The translations under genes were made by a program, and so were the position numbers. The notes beneath the pieces are model-generated. The model did no database searches, was not told where the DNA came from, and worked only from the letters and a program-made list of their open reading frames with translations. From contig CM064876.1 of NCBI GenBank assembly GCA_032719365.1, forward strand, positions 60,135,864-60,199,863: a DNA stretch of 64,000 nucleotides, in the 5' to 3' direction. Every line of letters starts with the position of its first letter. Positions within the stretch are counted from its first letter, which is position 1. Below are positions 47,070 to 58,816 of this stretch, in pieces. Source of the DNA: Prinsepia uniflora (Eukaryota; Streptophyta; Magnoliopsida; Rosales; Rosaceae).

Positions 47070-50000
47070 TGACACGACCCATGCCAATCCCCCCAGGATT
47101 GCCGTGGGATGTGTCACGCTCCCGTCTGACACGAAGTGTCAGACAAGGGATAACCGAAATCCGCTGCCCCGACGGGCGTCCATAGTGCGCAAGGATCGAT
47201 GGAGGAGGCATGCAATGTCCCAGTCACTGCTGCAGTCGCATCGTCGATCAACCTGAAGGACATTGAAAACAATAAAGGCTGTGAGTGGACGAAAATAAAC
47301 AAGTTCAGTAAAATACATTTTAAAAGACATTTATGCCCCTCAGTAAAAGCGTATGCATGCATCAAAAACAGTAATAAAATATTTATTAGAAATAACCGTT
47401 AGGGCCTTAGCCCAGAAACCATAAACACCGTTTCAACCAAAAGTCATTTCATAAATCCAGTGGTACACATACACCACATTACCATCTCCGGCATCCCAGA
47501 TGCTTAGCGTCCCGGATGCTTGACGTCCCAAACGTCATATCTCACGGTATTAAAGTGACGCGTGCTGCCTGGGGTCTCACCGGGTCCATATCTCTAACAT
47601 CCCAGATGTCTGACGTCCCAGACGTCTAATCATAGCAATCCTGCTCTGAGTCATCATACGGTCCGACTGCTCCGTACAATGACCCCTCGCAGGCAATGTA
47701 CCGTGACTTCCCCAGTGTCCCAGACACCTAGAGGAGACCATTACAATCCTCATATCGAGATGGTTTATGGAAAACAGTTTATCATTCATTTCCAAAATAT
47801 CACAAGGGCCCTGCCCCGAATTTCCATAAAACCATCACAAGTCCAAATACTTGGTTTATTAAATCCAAAATCATTTATTCAATTCCATTTTAGGGTCCCC
47901 GACCCGAAATCTCATTTATAAATCAACTGGGCCCCTGACCCGATTTCGTAAATCAACTGGGCTCTTGGCCCGTTTTCCTAAATCATTTGGGCCCCTGGCC
48001 CGATATTATAACTGACTGGACCGCCCCCGAAAGGGGCATCGATAGCCGTGCCCGGTCTTGCTCCCGTCTAGCAAGATGATTGAAAATCCCAAGTTACCCT
48101 CAGTACTTGCCAAACCAGGGATAGCCACACGTACTTACTCATGCCTCCGCCCCTCGTACAACCTCGAGCAACGCGCCACGACCTGGAGGGTCAATAAAAA
48201 ACCAAAAGGTGTGAGTGGAAAAAAATTAATCAGTTTAGCAAAACAGTTACAACAAACGTTTTTACCCTCCGCGTAAAAACGAATGCATGCATACAAAAAT
48301 CATTTCGCAATCGGGTAAGATTTTCCACATAAGAAAACTGTGTATCAAATTTCTACATAAGGGAAAAACTCGTATGAACCTCAAAATCATTTTCCTTTCT
48401 TGACCATCGGGTCTTAGCCCGCAATCATAAACACCGGGCCTCAGCCCAAAACCACGAATCAAAAACCAAATGCACAACATGATCCAAAACCAACAACCCT
48501 ATACCGGGCCACTGCCCAACTCAACCGAAACCTCAGAAATCATCAATAAATCTCGAGTCAATCATTTTGCTGGATATCAAGTGCGCTCGAGTCTTTAAAC
48601 TCAAAACCATGCGCATAAACAGGCCTTCCGGGGATATCAACGAGTTTTTAAACTCAGAACATAATCTATAGGCCTCGGGGGTATCACAGTAACCGAGTCT
48701 TTAAACTCACGAGTCTTTAAACTCATTAAGGGCCCTTCCCCGTCATCAATTAACCGAGTCTTTAAACTCAAAACGTGCTCCAGCAATAGCACCCGGGTCT
48801 TTAAACCCCAAAACATTTGTCAAACACAAAAACGTGGGATTCATCCCAAAATCACATTTTTCACAACAGGACTCATGGTCCGAATTTCCACATTCAAATC
48901 CCCAAATCTTACTTCACAAATCATATTCAAATCATCATTACACACGGGGCATGCACAATCACACCAAATCACTTTATTAAATCCTTTTTCATTCCCGAAT
49001 TCGAATTCGCAACAATGATTCCGTAAGCCGGCATCCGGAAGCATCATCCCGAACCCAAACCAAGAATCCGCCTTAAATTTCCGAAAACCGAAATCTCGTT
49101 TGTTAAAATTACTTTTATGCCCCGAGCATCAAGCCCGAAATCACCTTTTTCAAATCCATTTTAATTCTTAGAAATCACTTCTTTCTCAAATCTCATTTTC
49201 AACACATCAAAACCACAACCAAAATCACCAAAATCGCAATCCAAGCAAACATACTCAAAACCCATTTTTAAAATCCTCAAAATCTCAAGTCTCATTTCAA
49301 TTCCCAGATTCAAACATCAACAGTGGTCAAATCACAATAACTCGAAATCTCGTAAAACGTGCAAGTCCAGAACGTTCTCGAAAAACGTGTCAAAATCGTA
49401 AGTCACACTCGCAAATCATAAACAACCTTCTTAAATTATTTTACACCCATTTCATATAACTTCTTTCATTAAACCATCATTAAGCACACGAGTGACCATA
49501 GTCTCGAAATACGTGTAAATTCACATGTATAGTAAAAATACGTATAAATACGGGAATCAAATACGTATAAATACGAAAATCAAAATCAATCACAACTTAT
49601 AATCATAATCATAAAATCATAGAAATAATTTATGCATGCATTAAATTTTGAAAGCAACGTCCACTCACACACCGTCCAATAGGGCTCGGTTTCGCGCCGC
49701 ACGCGGTTCCGTAATTTCCGACATTTTCCAAAAACCCGAATCCTGCCCGAAAACACATCCCCGGGTCATTAAGGTGTCAAATAACAACATACTAATTTCC
49801 CATAATTTTCTGGGAATTAATCGTTAATTACAAACGTAACATAAATCTTCGGACCCTCGGAATAACATCGAAACGGTGTCCGATAAATTCGAAACTAGCG
49901 TTAAAATGTTCGTTACAATGTATAGGAAAAAAGTCATTTTGAACTTACCTTGAAAATCGGACCCACGCGCCGTCACGCGCCGCCGCAAGCGGCTGCGCGT

Positions 50001-53000
50001 GACACCCACGCGCCTGCTACAGTAACCCCAACGGTCACCATCTTCACCCGACCGCCTGGTAAACGGGCCATTTGACCCGCGTCAAAACCCGATTCAATCC
50101 CTGCGATAAACTAACTAATTTCTTCAATTGATCATTCAGATGGACTCGTAACATACTTAATTAGAGGTCTGTGTCCCACATTCACGTCAACACAGTCCCA
50201 AACCAACTCAATTGAACATGGGTCCTAATCGGGTTCGATGTTCCAATTCATCACATAGGCATTGTTTTTCTTCAATTGATTAGCTATGAAGCTTCATAGA
50301 CTCACCCCCACGATGATTGTGAAATCAATTTCACAAGAGCTTACCTCCATGACCACGACTCCAAGCTCGATTTTCTGCAACTCAGTCGTGACTGTCCATG
50401 GCTCCCCAGGCTTCGAGCTTCGATCCCCTTGATCTGGATCGACTAAATGAGGTCTCAGAAGACTGAATTGAGCCTCGAATTGGCTTGGGCTGGCCTACAT
50501 TTGGTAATGAACTTTTGAATTGATCAAGCACAGTTTCAGGTTTCTGGGTGCACTTCACTCAGTCGCCTCGTTCCTCCTCAACAAAACATTCACTCTCCCC
50601 CTCTGTCTCTCCCCCAGCAACTGTTTTAGCCACTCGAACCAACATTCCTGCCACCCGTGCCCTGCTCTCTTGCACGAACCAACTCAGTACTCTCTGTTTC
50701 CCATTTCCAACGGCACCCGGCAATAGAGAAGCAACCGTGCACTACGCCTCACTGTCCCACGAATTCTGTTTCCCACCAAGGCATAAACAATTCACTACGC
50801 CAAGCCCAAGCAATTGGTTTCTTAAAAAAATCGCCCGTGCTCTGCTTTTCTGAGGAGGAACCAACACCGTACGCGGCTGTCCCAAGAACACAGCCAAAAT
50901 TACCATTTTGCCCTTTCTTGATAATTTACCAAATTGCCCCTTACGCGTCCTAGACCCGTAACTTGGTCATTCGAGCTCCGATCGACGCGTGCCGCCTGTC
51001 TACGAACTCAGGGCATCGAGACCTTCCTAACGGTCCTCGGTCCTCTGCCATCGGACCTCCCGGACAAAAGTCAACATTTTCCCCCTTTTCGTCCAAATTA
51101 CGAAAATGCCCTTGAACTTCCGAATGTCATAACTTTCACCTCGAACGTCGGAATCGAACGTGCCACCTGTCTATGGACTCGTGACGTCCTAACCTACGTC
51201 ATGGTCATTGGTCAAAGTCCATTTGACCGCCCGAATTAAAAGTCAACGTTTTACCCACGACTAGGGGCAAAACGGTCATTTTGCACCGTTCGTCCGATTT
51301 CGCCCAACTAATCACCGATTAACCCCGCTAATCATGATTAGTTAGTAATCTAATCCCGAATTCCGAGACGGGTCGTTACAATAACTCAAATGGGTCTCAG
51401 CCCGGGTTTACTTTATCAAGTCTATGACCGTTTCATGAAATCATATCCAAACCATAAGTATAGAAATCAGTGCAAAACTGGAAACCTCGATTTACGTGCA
51501 TAAGTATGGAAATCGCCTCGAAATGCGTGAAATCATATAATTCACCAATATCCAAATTAAATCATGTATTAAAAAATATAATCATCATGAAACAGTTATG
51601 CATGCATAGAATTTATAAAACCAATGTCCACTCACAGACCGTTTAACCATGCGCCTCGATACGTGTGCCACCGGCCTTCTCAGGCCCCGTCACTAACACC
51701 GAGACTCCCAAACCTTGGAATTCGTGCCCACGCGCCGTCACGCGCCACCGTGAGTGGCTGCGCGTGACACCCACGCACTTTGCTACAGTACCTTCGTCCT
51801 CGCCCGGATTACTGATAAACGGATCCCTGCGACCCGCGAAAAGACCCGACTGGTTTCCTCAATCCTTCAAATCAAAGATGAACTTTCGAAGAACACCAGG
51901 GCAATGCTCATCCTTCGAAATTCATCAATGTCAACTGATTTCTTCTAATTGATCCACCCAGTAGCTTCAGTGGACCATGAGAAACTGTTTCCCCACTTCA
52001 ATTTCATCGTTTGATCACGACTCAACTTCAAATTTTTCGGCCATCCACCACGTCCGTCCATGGCTCCAGGAGCTTCGAAAATGGCCACACTTGATTTGGA
52101 TCGACTCATTAAGGTTCCAAGAAGCTTATTCGGACCTCAATTAGGCTTGGGCTGGCCTAAAACCGAAATTCGAATTTGAATTTATCAAAAACCAGTTTCG
52201 GGTTTTTGAACTTTCCCTCACCATTTTCCTCTCATTTTTCCATCTCTCCATCTCAGAGTACTACTCTCAGTTCCTTAATCTCATTCCCTTTCACAATTTC
52301 ACTCAATTCGGCCTTGGGAAGGTCGATCATGACCTGATCACTGTCTCTATTTTTCTCAGTTCCAATGGCACCAGCCCCGCGTTTGTTTCCCACACACACA
52401 CCACTCAAGCTCTGCTCAACCCACTCAAGGTATAAAATAACTCACCCGTGGCTTCAAATTCCACTCAATACTCACACACACTGAACACTAGCCAGCACGG
52501 TCCCTGCGTTTCACCTCAAAAACACCAGCACCCACACCGTTCAATTCCCCATTTCCCCAACGTCACACACTCCCTCGGGCCATTACAGATTAAACAACTC
52601 CCCCCTAAGGTCACTAATTGGTTAAACAATTCACATATTAGGTTTAAACAAATCAATGGAACAGGTCACTCACGGCATCAGCACTCAGACTCTGTTTTCA
52701 CAGTGTTCATACAGTTCCCCAGCAAAAATTACCAATTTGCCCTTCTGTTCAAAAATTACCAAAATGCCCCTCACGCGTCCAGACCCGTAACTTGGTCATT
52801 CGAACTCTGATTGACGCGTGCCGTCTGTCTACGAACTCAGGGCATCGAGACCTTTCTGACGGTCCTCGGTCCTCAGCCATCGGACCTCACAGTCAAAAGT
52901 CAACATTTTCCCCCTTTTTGTCCAAATTTCGAAAATGCCCTTGGACTTCCGAACTTCACAACTTTCACCACGAACGTTGGAATCGAACGTGCCACCCGTC

Positions 53001-53209
53001 TATGAACTCGTGACGTCCCAAACTACGTCCTGGTTATCGGTCAAAGTCCATTTGACTGCCCGAATTAAAAGTCAACGTTTTACCCACGACTAGGGGTAAA
53101 ACGGTCATTTTGCATCGTTCGTCCGATTTCGCCCAACTAATCACCGATTAACCCCACTAATCATGATTAGTTACTAATCTAATCCCGGAATTCGGGACGG
53201 GTCGTTACA
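47070..53209 (-). mobile_element. 5' LTR (sense) of the coding-poor element, split by a solo LTR
   Basis: It matches the partner LTR on both sides of the insertion at 48,013-51,380: the text ...GATATTATAAC stops at 48,012 and resumes ATAACTCAAATGGG at 51,381. Hairpin at 47,124-47,144. In the stretches compared by eye most differences from the partner are C/T or G/A, many at CpG. The inverted TGACG pair near 53,010 is mutated here to CGTCC on one arm. Confidence 0.93.
48013..51380 (-). mobile_element. Solo LTR (3.4 kb) nested in the LTR above, TSD ATAAC
   Basis: It starts TGACTGGACCGCCCC, ends GAGACGGGTCGTTACA and is flanked by ATAAC (48,008-48,012 and 51,381-51,385). It belongs to the same superfamily but a diverged subfamily: its left third has AGTCTTTAAACTC phrases repeated five or more times (48,590-48,770), and its terminal hairpin is not conserved. 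It keeps ATGCATGCAT (48,282 and 49,633), GTCCACTCACAC (49,660) and the inverted TGACG pair (51,182-51,201). No internal region. Confidence 0.94.
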
Positions 53210-53464
53210 AAGTTCATCTCATTCTACTTCACCAGACTCAAGTCCAAGACCAAATCAGACAATGTGCTCATTAACAAAAATTTATGAGTCATGTGATATC
53301 GCTATGAGTGGCATTGAAACTAAAAAATATGAAGTTGATGTGAAAGAAAAAATATGAAAAGATGCAATGGAAGAAGAAATGAGAGTTATCAAAAGGATTC
53401 AATCATGGAAACTCTTTTACAACTGAAAACAAAAGATATCATTGGCATTAAATGGGTTTACAAG
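53210..53464 (+). pseudogene. Copia reverse-transcriptase start, remnant
   Basis: After the TSD the frame reads TSPDSSPRPNQT, then KKYEVDVKEK, DAMEEEMRVIKRIQSW and finally GFTS or KWVYK depending on frame, which is the conserved N-terminal RT block. It has a stop in DVKEKI* and a shift after QSW. It ends at 53,464 where the next LTR starts. Confidence 0.8.
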
Positions 53465-55289
53465 TGATAGGTCATTAATTAAGCATTATTTTATATTATT
53501 TTATACCCTTTATACTTGACTTTTAATATTAAAATAATAAATAATTCGATAAAATAATTTATTTTGTGTTATTTTTATTTAAATAAATAAAGTTTGTAAT
53601 TTGGAGCATTTTGGCGAAGAATCGTCTCGATCGGAATTATAACGAAGAAATTATGGACGAAATTTGGTGAAAATATTAATTAAGTTAAATTAATTAAATT
53701 TCATTTTTCTGCAACCCAAATCCATTTCTTAAAAACCCAGCGGCCCAAACCGTGCGGCCCAGCCCCAGAAATTCGGCCCGCCAGGCCCATGCGAAACCCA
53801 GCCTGCTTCAGCCCTGCTCAAGCACGTTCGGAGCGCGCCTGCCGAACGCGCTTCCAGAACCTCTGCGCGCGCATACCGAAAACAGAAGCCCACTCCAGCG
53901 CCTGCCCATCGAACCCTTCTTTCTCCTATCAGCCGCTACCTACCGAATTATGAGTATGATTTTCAGCAGGTCACTGCTGATTCCGAGCCCAGCTGCAACC
54001 CACTATTTTGCACAACAACTTGCCCCAAATTATGCAACTTTTCAGCCACTTTACAGCTAAAACCATCCCTAAAAACATCACAAATCATCATTATTCATCA
54101 TTCTACTTTTCTTTATTTTTTATTGTATTATTTATTTATTTTTGGTAGCTTTTTCCCCTATAAATAGGGGTTCATTTCAATTGTTGAAGGACACTTCTTT
54201 GAGGCACACATTTGAGCCTTCCTTAAGAGAAACTTTGGCAAAATATTTCCAATACAAAGTTTAGAGTTTGAGTCCATATTTCCCGACTTTATTTCCTCCA
54301 TCTTCATAAGGTTTCGTCCGCTGTCGGAGAACCGTGTGAATAACAATCCATTGTTTTCATCCACCTTGAAAGTGTAACAATTGCTCTCCATTTACTTAAA
54401 CCTTTATTTTTGTTATTGGTTTTGATTATAGTTCAATATATGTATGGTATTTTCTTGCTAATACTTGTAAGTGTTTAATGCAATCTCCATGTGTCTTACG
54501 TTATGAATCTTAGTTATTTTATACCTTTTAGTGCTTCATACTTCAATTTGATGTTAAGTGTTTTATCCGCTGTTGGTGCACTTAGAGTAGAATTGAAGAG
54601 ACTTAATGTTGATCGCTGTCGGCGATTCAGTAAAAAACAAAAGGTAAATCATATTGTAAGTGTGGGCCGCTGTCGGTGCATTTATAATATTGAAAAATGT
54701 ATGAAGATAATTGAGATGATTAAGGTAAAATTTCGTGATTGTTTTAATATTTACAATTATTAGAGTGTTGGTCAGATATGTGTTTTAAGAAGGTCACTTG
54801 TACATAAGTTAGAGTAGAAATAGAATTAGTTCATATATGTTTTTACTTGTATTTGAATGATTACACTCCTTCAAAACCCTCCTTTTTTAATTCTTTATTT
54901 TTTTATTTTTTTAATTCTTTATTTTTTTATTATTTTATTCTTTAATTCATTAATTTATTAATTCTTTATTCTCTTATTCTTTTATTCTTTTAGTTCTTTA
55001 TTCTTTTATTATTTTATTCTTTAATTCATTAATTTATTTATTCTTTATTCTCTTATTCCTCTATTTTTTAATTTATTGATTCTTTGATTATTTTATTCTT
55101 TGATTATTTTATTCTTATTCATTATTCTTTTATTCATTATTCTTTCCCACTAACACATTATTAATGTTCCCTTATTTCTCCGGTTAAGAACGATCCCTAT
55201 TTACCAATACGACATCTACACAAAAAGGGTTTAAATTGCATAACACTCAAATTACGTGTTTAATTTGATACGTATTTTGGGTGTTGTCA
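53465..55289 (+). mobile_element. 5' LTR of the Athila-like element
   Basis: It starts TGATAGGTCATTAATTAAGC and ends TTGTCA at 55,289. A TATA box in a palindrome, CCCCTATAAATAGGGG, is at 54,155-54,170. The U5 side repeats GCTGT(C/T)GG three or four times (54,309-54,680). It then becomes T-rich with an imperfect tandem repeat of about 110 bp (54,930-55,150). Confidence 0.8.
54159..54166 (+). promoter_or_regulatory. TATA box of the Athila-like LTR
   Basis: TATAAATA sits in the centre of the perfect palindrome CCCCTATAAATAGGGG except for its AT core. A transcript start about 30 bases downstream (near 54,195) would be expected. Confidence 0.7.
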
Positions 55290-55294
55290 ATTTT

Positions 55295-55312
55295 TGGCGC
55301 CGTTGCTAGGGA
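55295..55312 (+). other. Primer-binding site (tRNA-Asp type)
   Basis: TGGCGCCGTTGCTAGGGA, close to the TGGCGCCGTTGCCGGGGA form used by many plant Ty3/gypsy elements, lies five bases after the LTR end. Confidence 0.85.
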
Positions 55313-56355
55313 AATTAAAAATCATTCTTAATGTGTATAAAAATTGTTTATATATAAAATGTTCATACTTGTGAATAATGTTTAAATATTGTAAATGTGT
55401 TTAACTTTTATTTTTACACTATTCCATTATACTTGTTTAACTAGCTTTATTCCTTTATATTTTATTTCATTACTCTTTATTTCATTAACTTTATATTCAC
55501 ACTTTTTCTTTATTCCATTAACTTTCTTTTAATTTTATTCCATCAACTTTATGTTGCACTAACTTTATGTTTACACTTATTTTATTCTTATGTAATTAAT
55601 TGTTTGTTTATATCTTGTTAAACTTTAAATTTTAAATGAAAAAAAAAATTCGGAATAAAAAAAATAAAAAAAATAATAAATATAAATAAATATATATATA
55701 TATATATATATAAAGAGTAAGAAACTTTATTTATCTTTGAATTTCCTAAAGTGTAAATATTGTTTCCTATTAAATGTTTTAGAGTTGCATGAATCTCAGA
55801 ACCCTTTTTTCTTCAAAATCTTACTTTCGGGAACTTGTAGTGCCCTTTTTATTTACTTTCTCCTTAACCTTTCATGATGTGTGGATTTCATCACCACACA
55901 CCATAGACTCGAATCTATGGACATGAGGTTGGGGCGGAGTTCGTAAACGCTTGGGTTTGGTAATTCACTAAATCTTCATTTGGATTGATCATGGTGTCTA
56001 GGAGAGTTATGACTGGTGACAAGTTTTGGATTAAGAAAGAGAACACCAATGGAGTATATGCCAAGCTAGCCTCGGGGTGTTCTCGAAATTATTCTTACTT
56101 CTCGCGTTACATCTATCTCAACTGGCCATGATTAATGTTGAATGGTGGAATAGTGGTTATCAGTACGCACAGGCCGTATGCCCAGGAAAGTACTATGAGA
56201 AGCGGAAGGGGAAAGTTATTCATGACACTCTAAAACTATACTTATTGCATTATTAGTTTGCATTTGGAACTTGTGCACTTTCTTTCCATTAACGTAACTT
56301 TTTGTTAATTTTGGTTTCCATTTATGTGATACTTTATGCAGGTACGAACTTATGA
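55313..56355 (+). other. Untranslated leader of the Athila-like element
   Basis: AT-rich, with a TA tract near 55,688-55,712 and no ORF. It includes a moderately GC-balanced stretch (55,880-56,240) just before gag. No functional site was identified beyond the primer site. Confidence 0.55.
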
Positions 56356-57575
56356 ATGCGTGCTCATCAATCTAAGCTTGATCGGCTGAGAAGACAACTT
56401 GACATCTTGCCAAGCAACGCAACATTCAGAGATGCACTTAAGAAAACCGGCTCATCTGGACCTCCATCCCTAATAATTGGTGAGTCCATAAGTGAGAAGA
56501 GTAATTCAGAAGAAGAACAGACTTTCGGAACACCAATAGCCATGGCACAAAACCTGAGTATCCGGGAGCAGACATGTGCAAACACAAATGGCACTACAAA
56601 ATTTTGCATCTAGTATCCCGAGCCTAGAACCAACAAGAAAGATATTGAGCTTAAGAGTGGAGTCCTTCATTAGCTACCCAAGTTCCGTGGAATCAGAAAT
56701 GAAGATCCACACAAACACTTAACGGAGTTCCAATTCATCATTGGTAGTATGTGTCCGGATGATGCTGACTTGGAAATCATGAAGCTGAAAGCTTTCCCGT
56801 TGTCCTTGGAAGAAAGAGCACGGGTATGGCTTTTAGGTCTCCCACCCAATCATGTTGACTCTTGGGAGGAGTTGGTTCAGGAGTTTCTTACCAAGTATTT
56901 CCCTGCCTCAAAGATTACGGTCTTAAGAAAAGATATCACTGGAATCAAGCAGAAAGAACATGATGAGAATTTTAGCCAGTACTACGAGAGGTTTAAGGAA
57001 CTTTGTGCTTCATACCCTACTCACGGGATCACAGAAGGCTATCTTTTAACCTACTTTTACGAAGGACTCAAGGGTTGGGATAGAGGACTGCTCGATGCTG
57101 CAGCTAATGGAAGTTTCTTAGCTCGGAGCCTAGTAGATGGTCGTGCACTACTTGAAAGCCGTGCACTTAATGATGCACAATACGAAGGTGTCGATCCTAT
57201 TTCTAGAAAGGTACATGAGGTGAGTTCCCATGTTATAAATGATTCTAAGTTAGATAAGATCACCTCTATGCTTTCGAATATGTTAGAACTAAAGAAACAG
57301 GTAGCCCCAGTTTGTTCCATATGCTCTCAAGGCCATCTTGATGAGCAATGTCCCTACACTGCGAGGGAGGAATACCCCGGAACTGAAATGGCACACGCCA
57401 TTGGAGGCTTTCAAGGAGGGCCAAGGACCCAAGGTTACAGTTGGAGAGATCCGAACAATATCCTAAACCCTCAGCACATGTCGACCGGGCCAAACCGTGT
57501 CCCAAACCATTTCCCAAGGTCCACATGGCAACCAAGGCCCCCGATCTCATTTTCTAACTTTTCTCATAATCATGC
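56356..57575 (+). pseudogene. Ty3/gypsy gag with two in-frame TAG codons, truncated by insertion
   Basis: Gag packages element RNA into virus-like particles. In one frame from ATG 56,356 the text has MRAHQSKLDRLRRQLD, LPKFRGIRNEDPHKHL, then the retrotransposon gag domain (AFPLSLEERARVWLLGLP, WEELVQEFLTKYFP, ENFSQYYERFKELCASYP, LTYFYEGL). A zinc knuckle CSICSQGHLDEQC follows near 57,315-57,353. TAG codons at about 56,611 and in LH*LPKF (near 56,671) interrupt it, with no frameshift between them. The 277-codon open part begins at 56,749. The last codons are lost to the insertion at 57,576. Confidence 0.88.
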
Positions 57576-58150
57576 TGTTTGATCCTGGTTTGACCAACTC
57601 GATGAGACCCACTGGGGGTTCTAGGACCAGCCGCGTGGTGTCTCGAGCCCGCTGGGGGCGTCGTGGTTCGGCAGGGATCCTGCAAACTAGACACTGGTGT
57701 GATGCCGGCCAAAGGGGCTCCGATGCCTAAGTTAGTATCTGAATGCCGAGGGGCAAGTAAATACAGTGCTCTGAATCGGTTCTGAGTGCCTTACCTTTGT
57801 GAAGGGTTTCAGGGTATTTATAGTGGCTATAACTGCAGTAGGTGGGCTACTGTTACGGGAGCAGGTGGTGCTTTGTGGCTGAGAGCCGTCTGCCAAGCCC
57901 TGGACATCCGGAGGAGGCGCCAGCTGGAGTCCCAACCTGCCTCCGTCAGGGAGTTGGTATGGCAGAGTTGGTTAGGTGACTGTCGCAGCCAGTTGTCGTC
58001 TGTCCATTGTCAGATGCCGAATGGCGGGTCTGCAGTATGGTGCCGATCGGCGGGCCGTGGGCTGTGAGGGTGCCGTTCAGGCGATCGGTCGGCGGCCTTC
58101 CTGTCCAGGCGGGCCTTGTGCTAGGGTGGTCGGTCGATATGGTATCAACA
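57576..58150 (-). mobile_element. 3' LTR (sense) of the Tat-type element
   Basis: The edges TGTTTGATCC and GGTATCAACA are near-inverted copies of each other. On the minus strand a TATA box, CTATAAATACCC, lies near 57,817-57,829, leaving a U3 of about 320 bp. The LTR is 575 bp. Assignment of the right edge at 58,150 is by the inverted ends; only a weak purine tract lies beside it. Confidence 0.7.
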
Positions 58151-58583
58151 TAAGTCTCCTACGTCTTTGACTGAGGTGGAGTTCCTCGGTCGATGACTTG
58201 AGATGACGGCCGGTACCTGTCGACCGACCAGGGCGCTGCGCCCTGTATCCCTAGTAGCCCCCCAAGTCATGGAGCGAGGAAGTGCACCGTATGTCCGATT
58301 TGAAAAGAGTCCCCGTTGCCGAGTTCCGCAAGCTGCCCACCGTACAGACCGAAAGATCGCGGAAAGGCGGCCGTGGGGAATGGAGGGGAGACGTCGGTAG
58401 CAGTGTGCTTGCCGACGAAGAGAGGAAGCATGCCGTCGAGGGAGATGACGAGAGGCTTCGGCCGGCATGCGATACGGATGCATACTGGTAGCAATGTACG
58501 TATGTACGTATGTAGGTGAGAATGTATGATACCGATGGGTATACATTACAAGGTATTCGTAGCCGAAAGGCGAGCCAGGGGCC

Positions 58584-58591
58584 TATAAAAA
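58584..58591 (+). promoter_or_regulatory. TATA box of the antisense accessory gene
   Basis: TATAAAAA in GGGGCCTATAAAAAGGGG lies about 233 bases upstream of the ATG at 58,817, outside the LTR and pointing opposite to the element's own transcription. Confidence 0.65.
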
Positions 58592-58816
58592 GGGGCGAAA
58601 GCTTTTTGACTTTTTTACTTTTTACTCAGAGCATCTGTGGAATAATTGCAAGTGCCGACTGAATTGGAGACTGCCGAGCAAAAGAAGACACGTGAAACCA
58701 ATTCGACCGAGCAAAACTTTGAAAGGTATAATTTCTGCCGTTCGGCATCTCTGTTCAGCATGTGTTCCGTAGCGTAGGTGCTTAGTTGTAGCTTCTTTTC
58801 TTTTGGTAATTTGTAG

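Larger units (their letters stand above)
40898..53209 (-). mobile_element. Complete coding-poor LTR retrotransposon (LARD-type), 12.3 kb, TSD AAGTT
   Basis: AAGTT flanks both ends (40,893-40,897 and 53,210-53,214). Two related LTRs, 40,898-43,634 (2,737 bp) and 47,070-53,209 (2,767 bp without its insertion), enclose a 3.4-kb internal region. The primer site TGGTATCAGAGC is on the minus strand at 47,055-47,066 and the polypurine tract at 43,636-43,647, so sense is minus. No gag or pol is present, so it would need proteins from another element. Size and layout fit the class called large retrotransposon derivatives. It sits in the Copia pseudogene. Confidence 0.93.
35640..53464 (+). mobile_element. 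Decayed Ty1/Copia element, broken by several insertions
   Basis: Copia protein fragments appear in order on the plus strand: gag (35,800-37,200), protease-like region and integrase (37,200-38,172), the integrase C-terminal side (40,560-40,897), and the start of reverse transcriptase (53,210-53,464). Insertions split it at about 36,135-36,547 (5S-derived dimer), 38,175-40,559 (solo LTR) and 40,898-53,209 (12.3-kb LTR element). The sequence then breaks at 53,465 where another retrotransposon starts, so the rest lies outside. The LTR is not clearly preserved at the left. Confidence 0.85.
53465..57575 (+). mobile_element. Ty3/gypsy retrotransposon (Athila-like), 5' LTR to gag, interrupted at 57,576
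   Basis: A 1.8-kb LTR, a tRNA-Asp-type primer site, a leader of about 1 kb and a Ty3-type gag follow each other on the plus strand. The left flank is ACAAG (53,460-53,464). The element is cut by the Tat-type element, and its remaining part, including pol, should resume beyond the right edge of the window. The Athila-like label rests on the primer type, the long LTR and the gag text. Confidence 0.8.
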
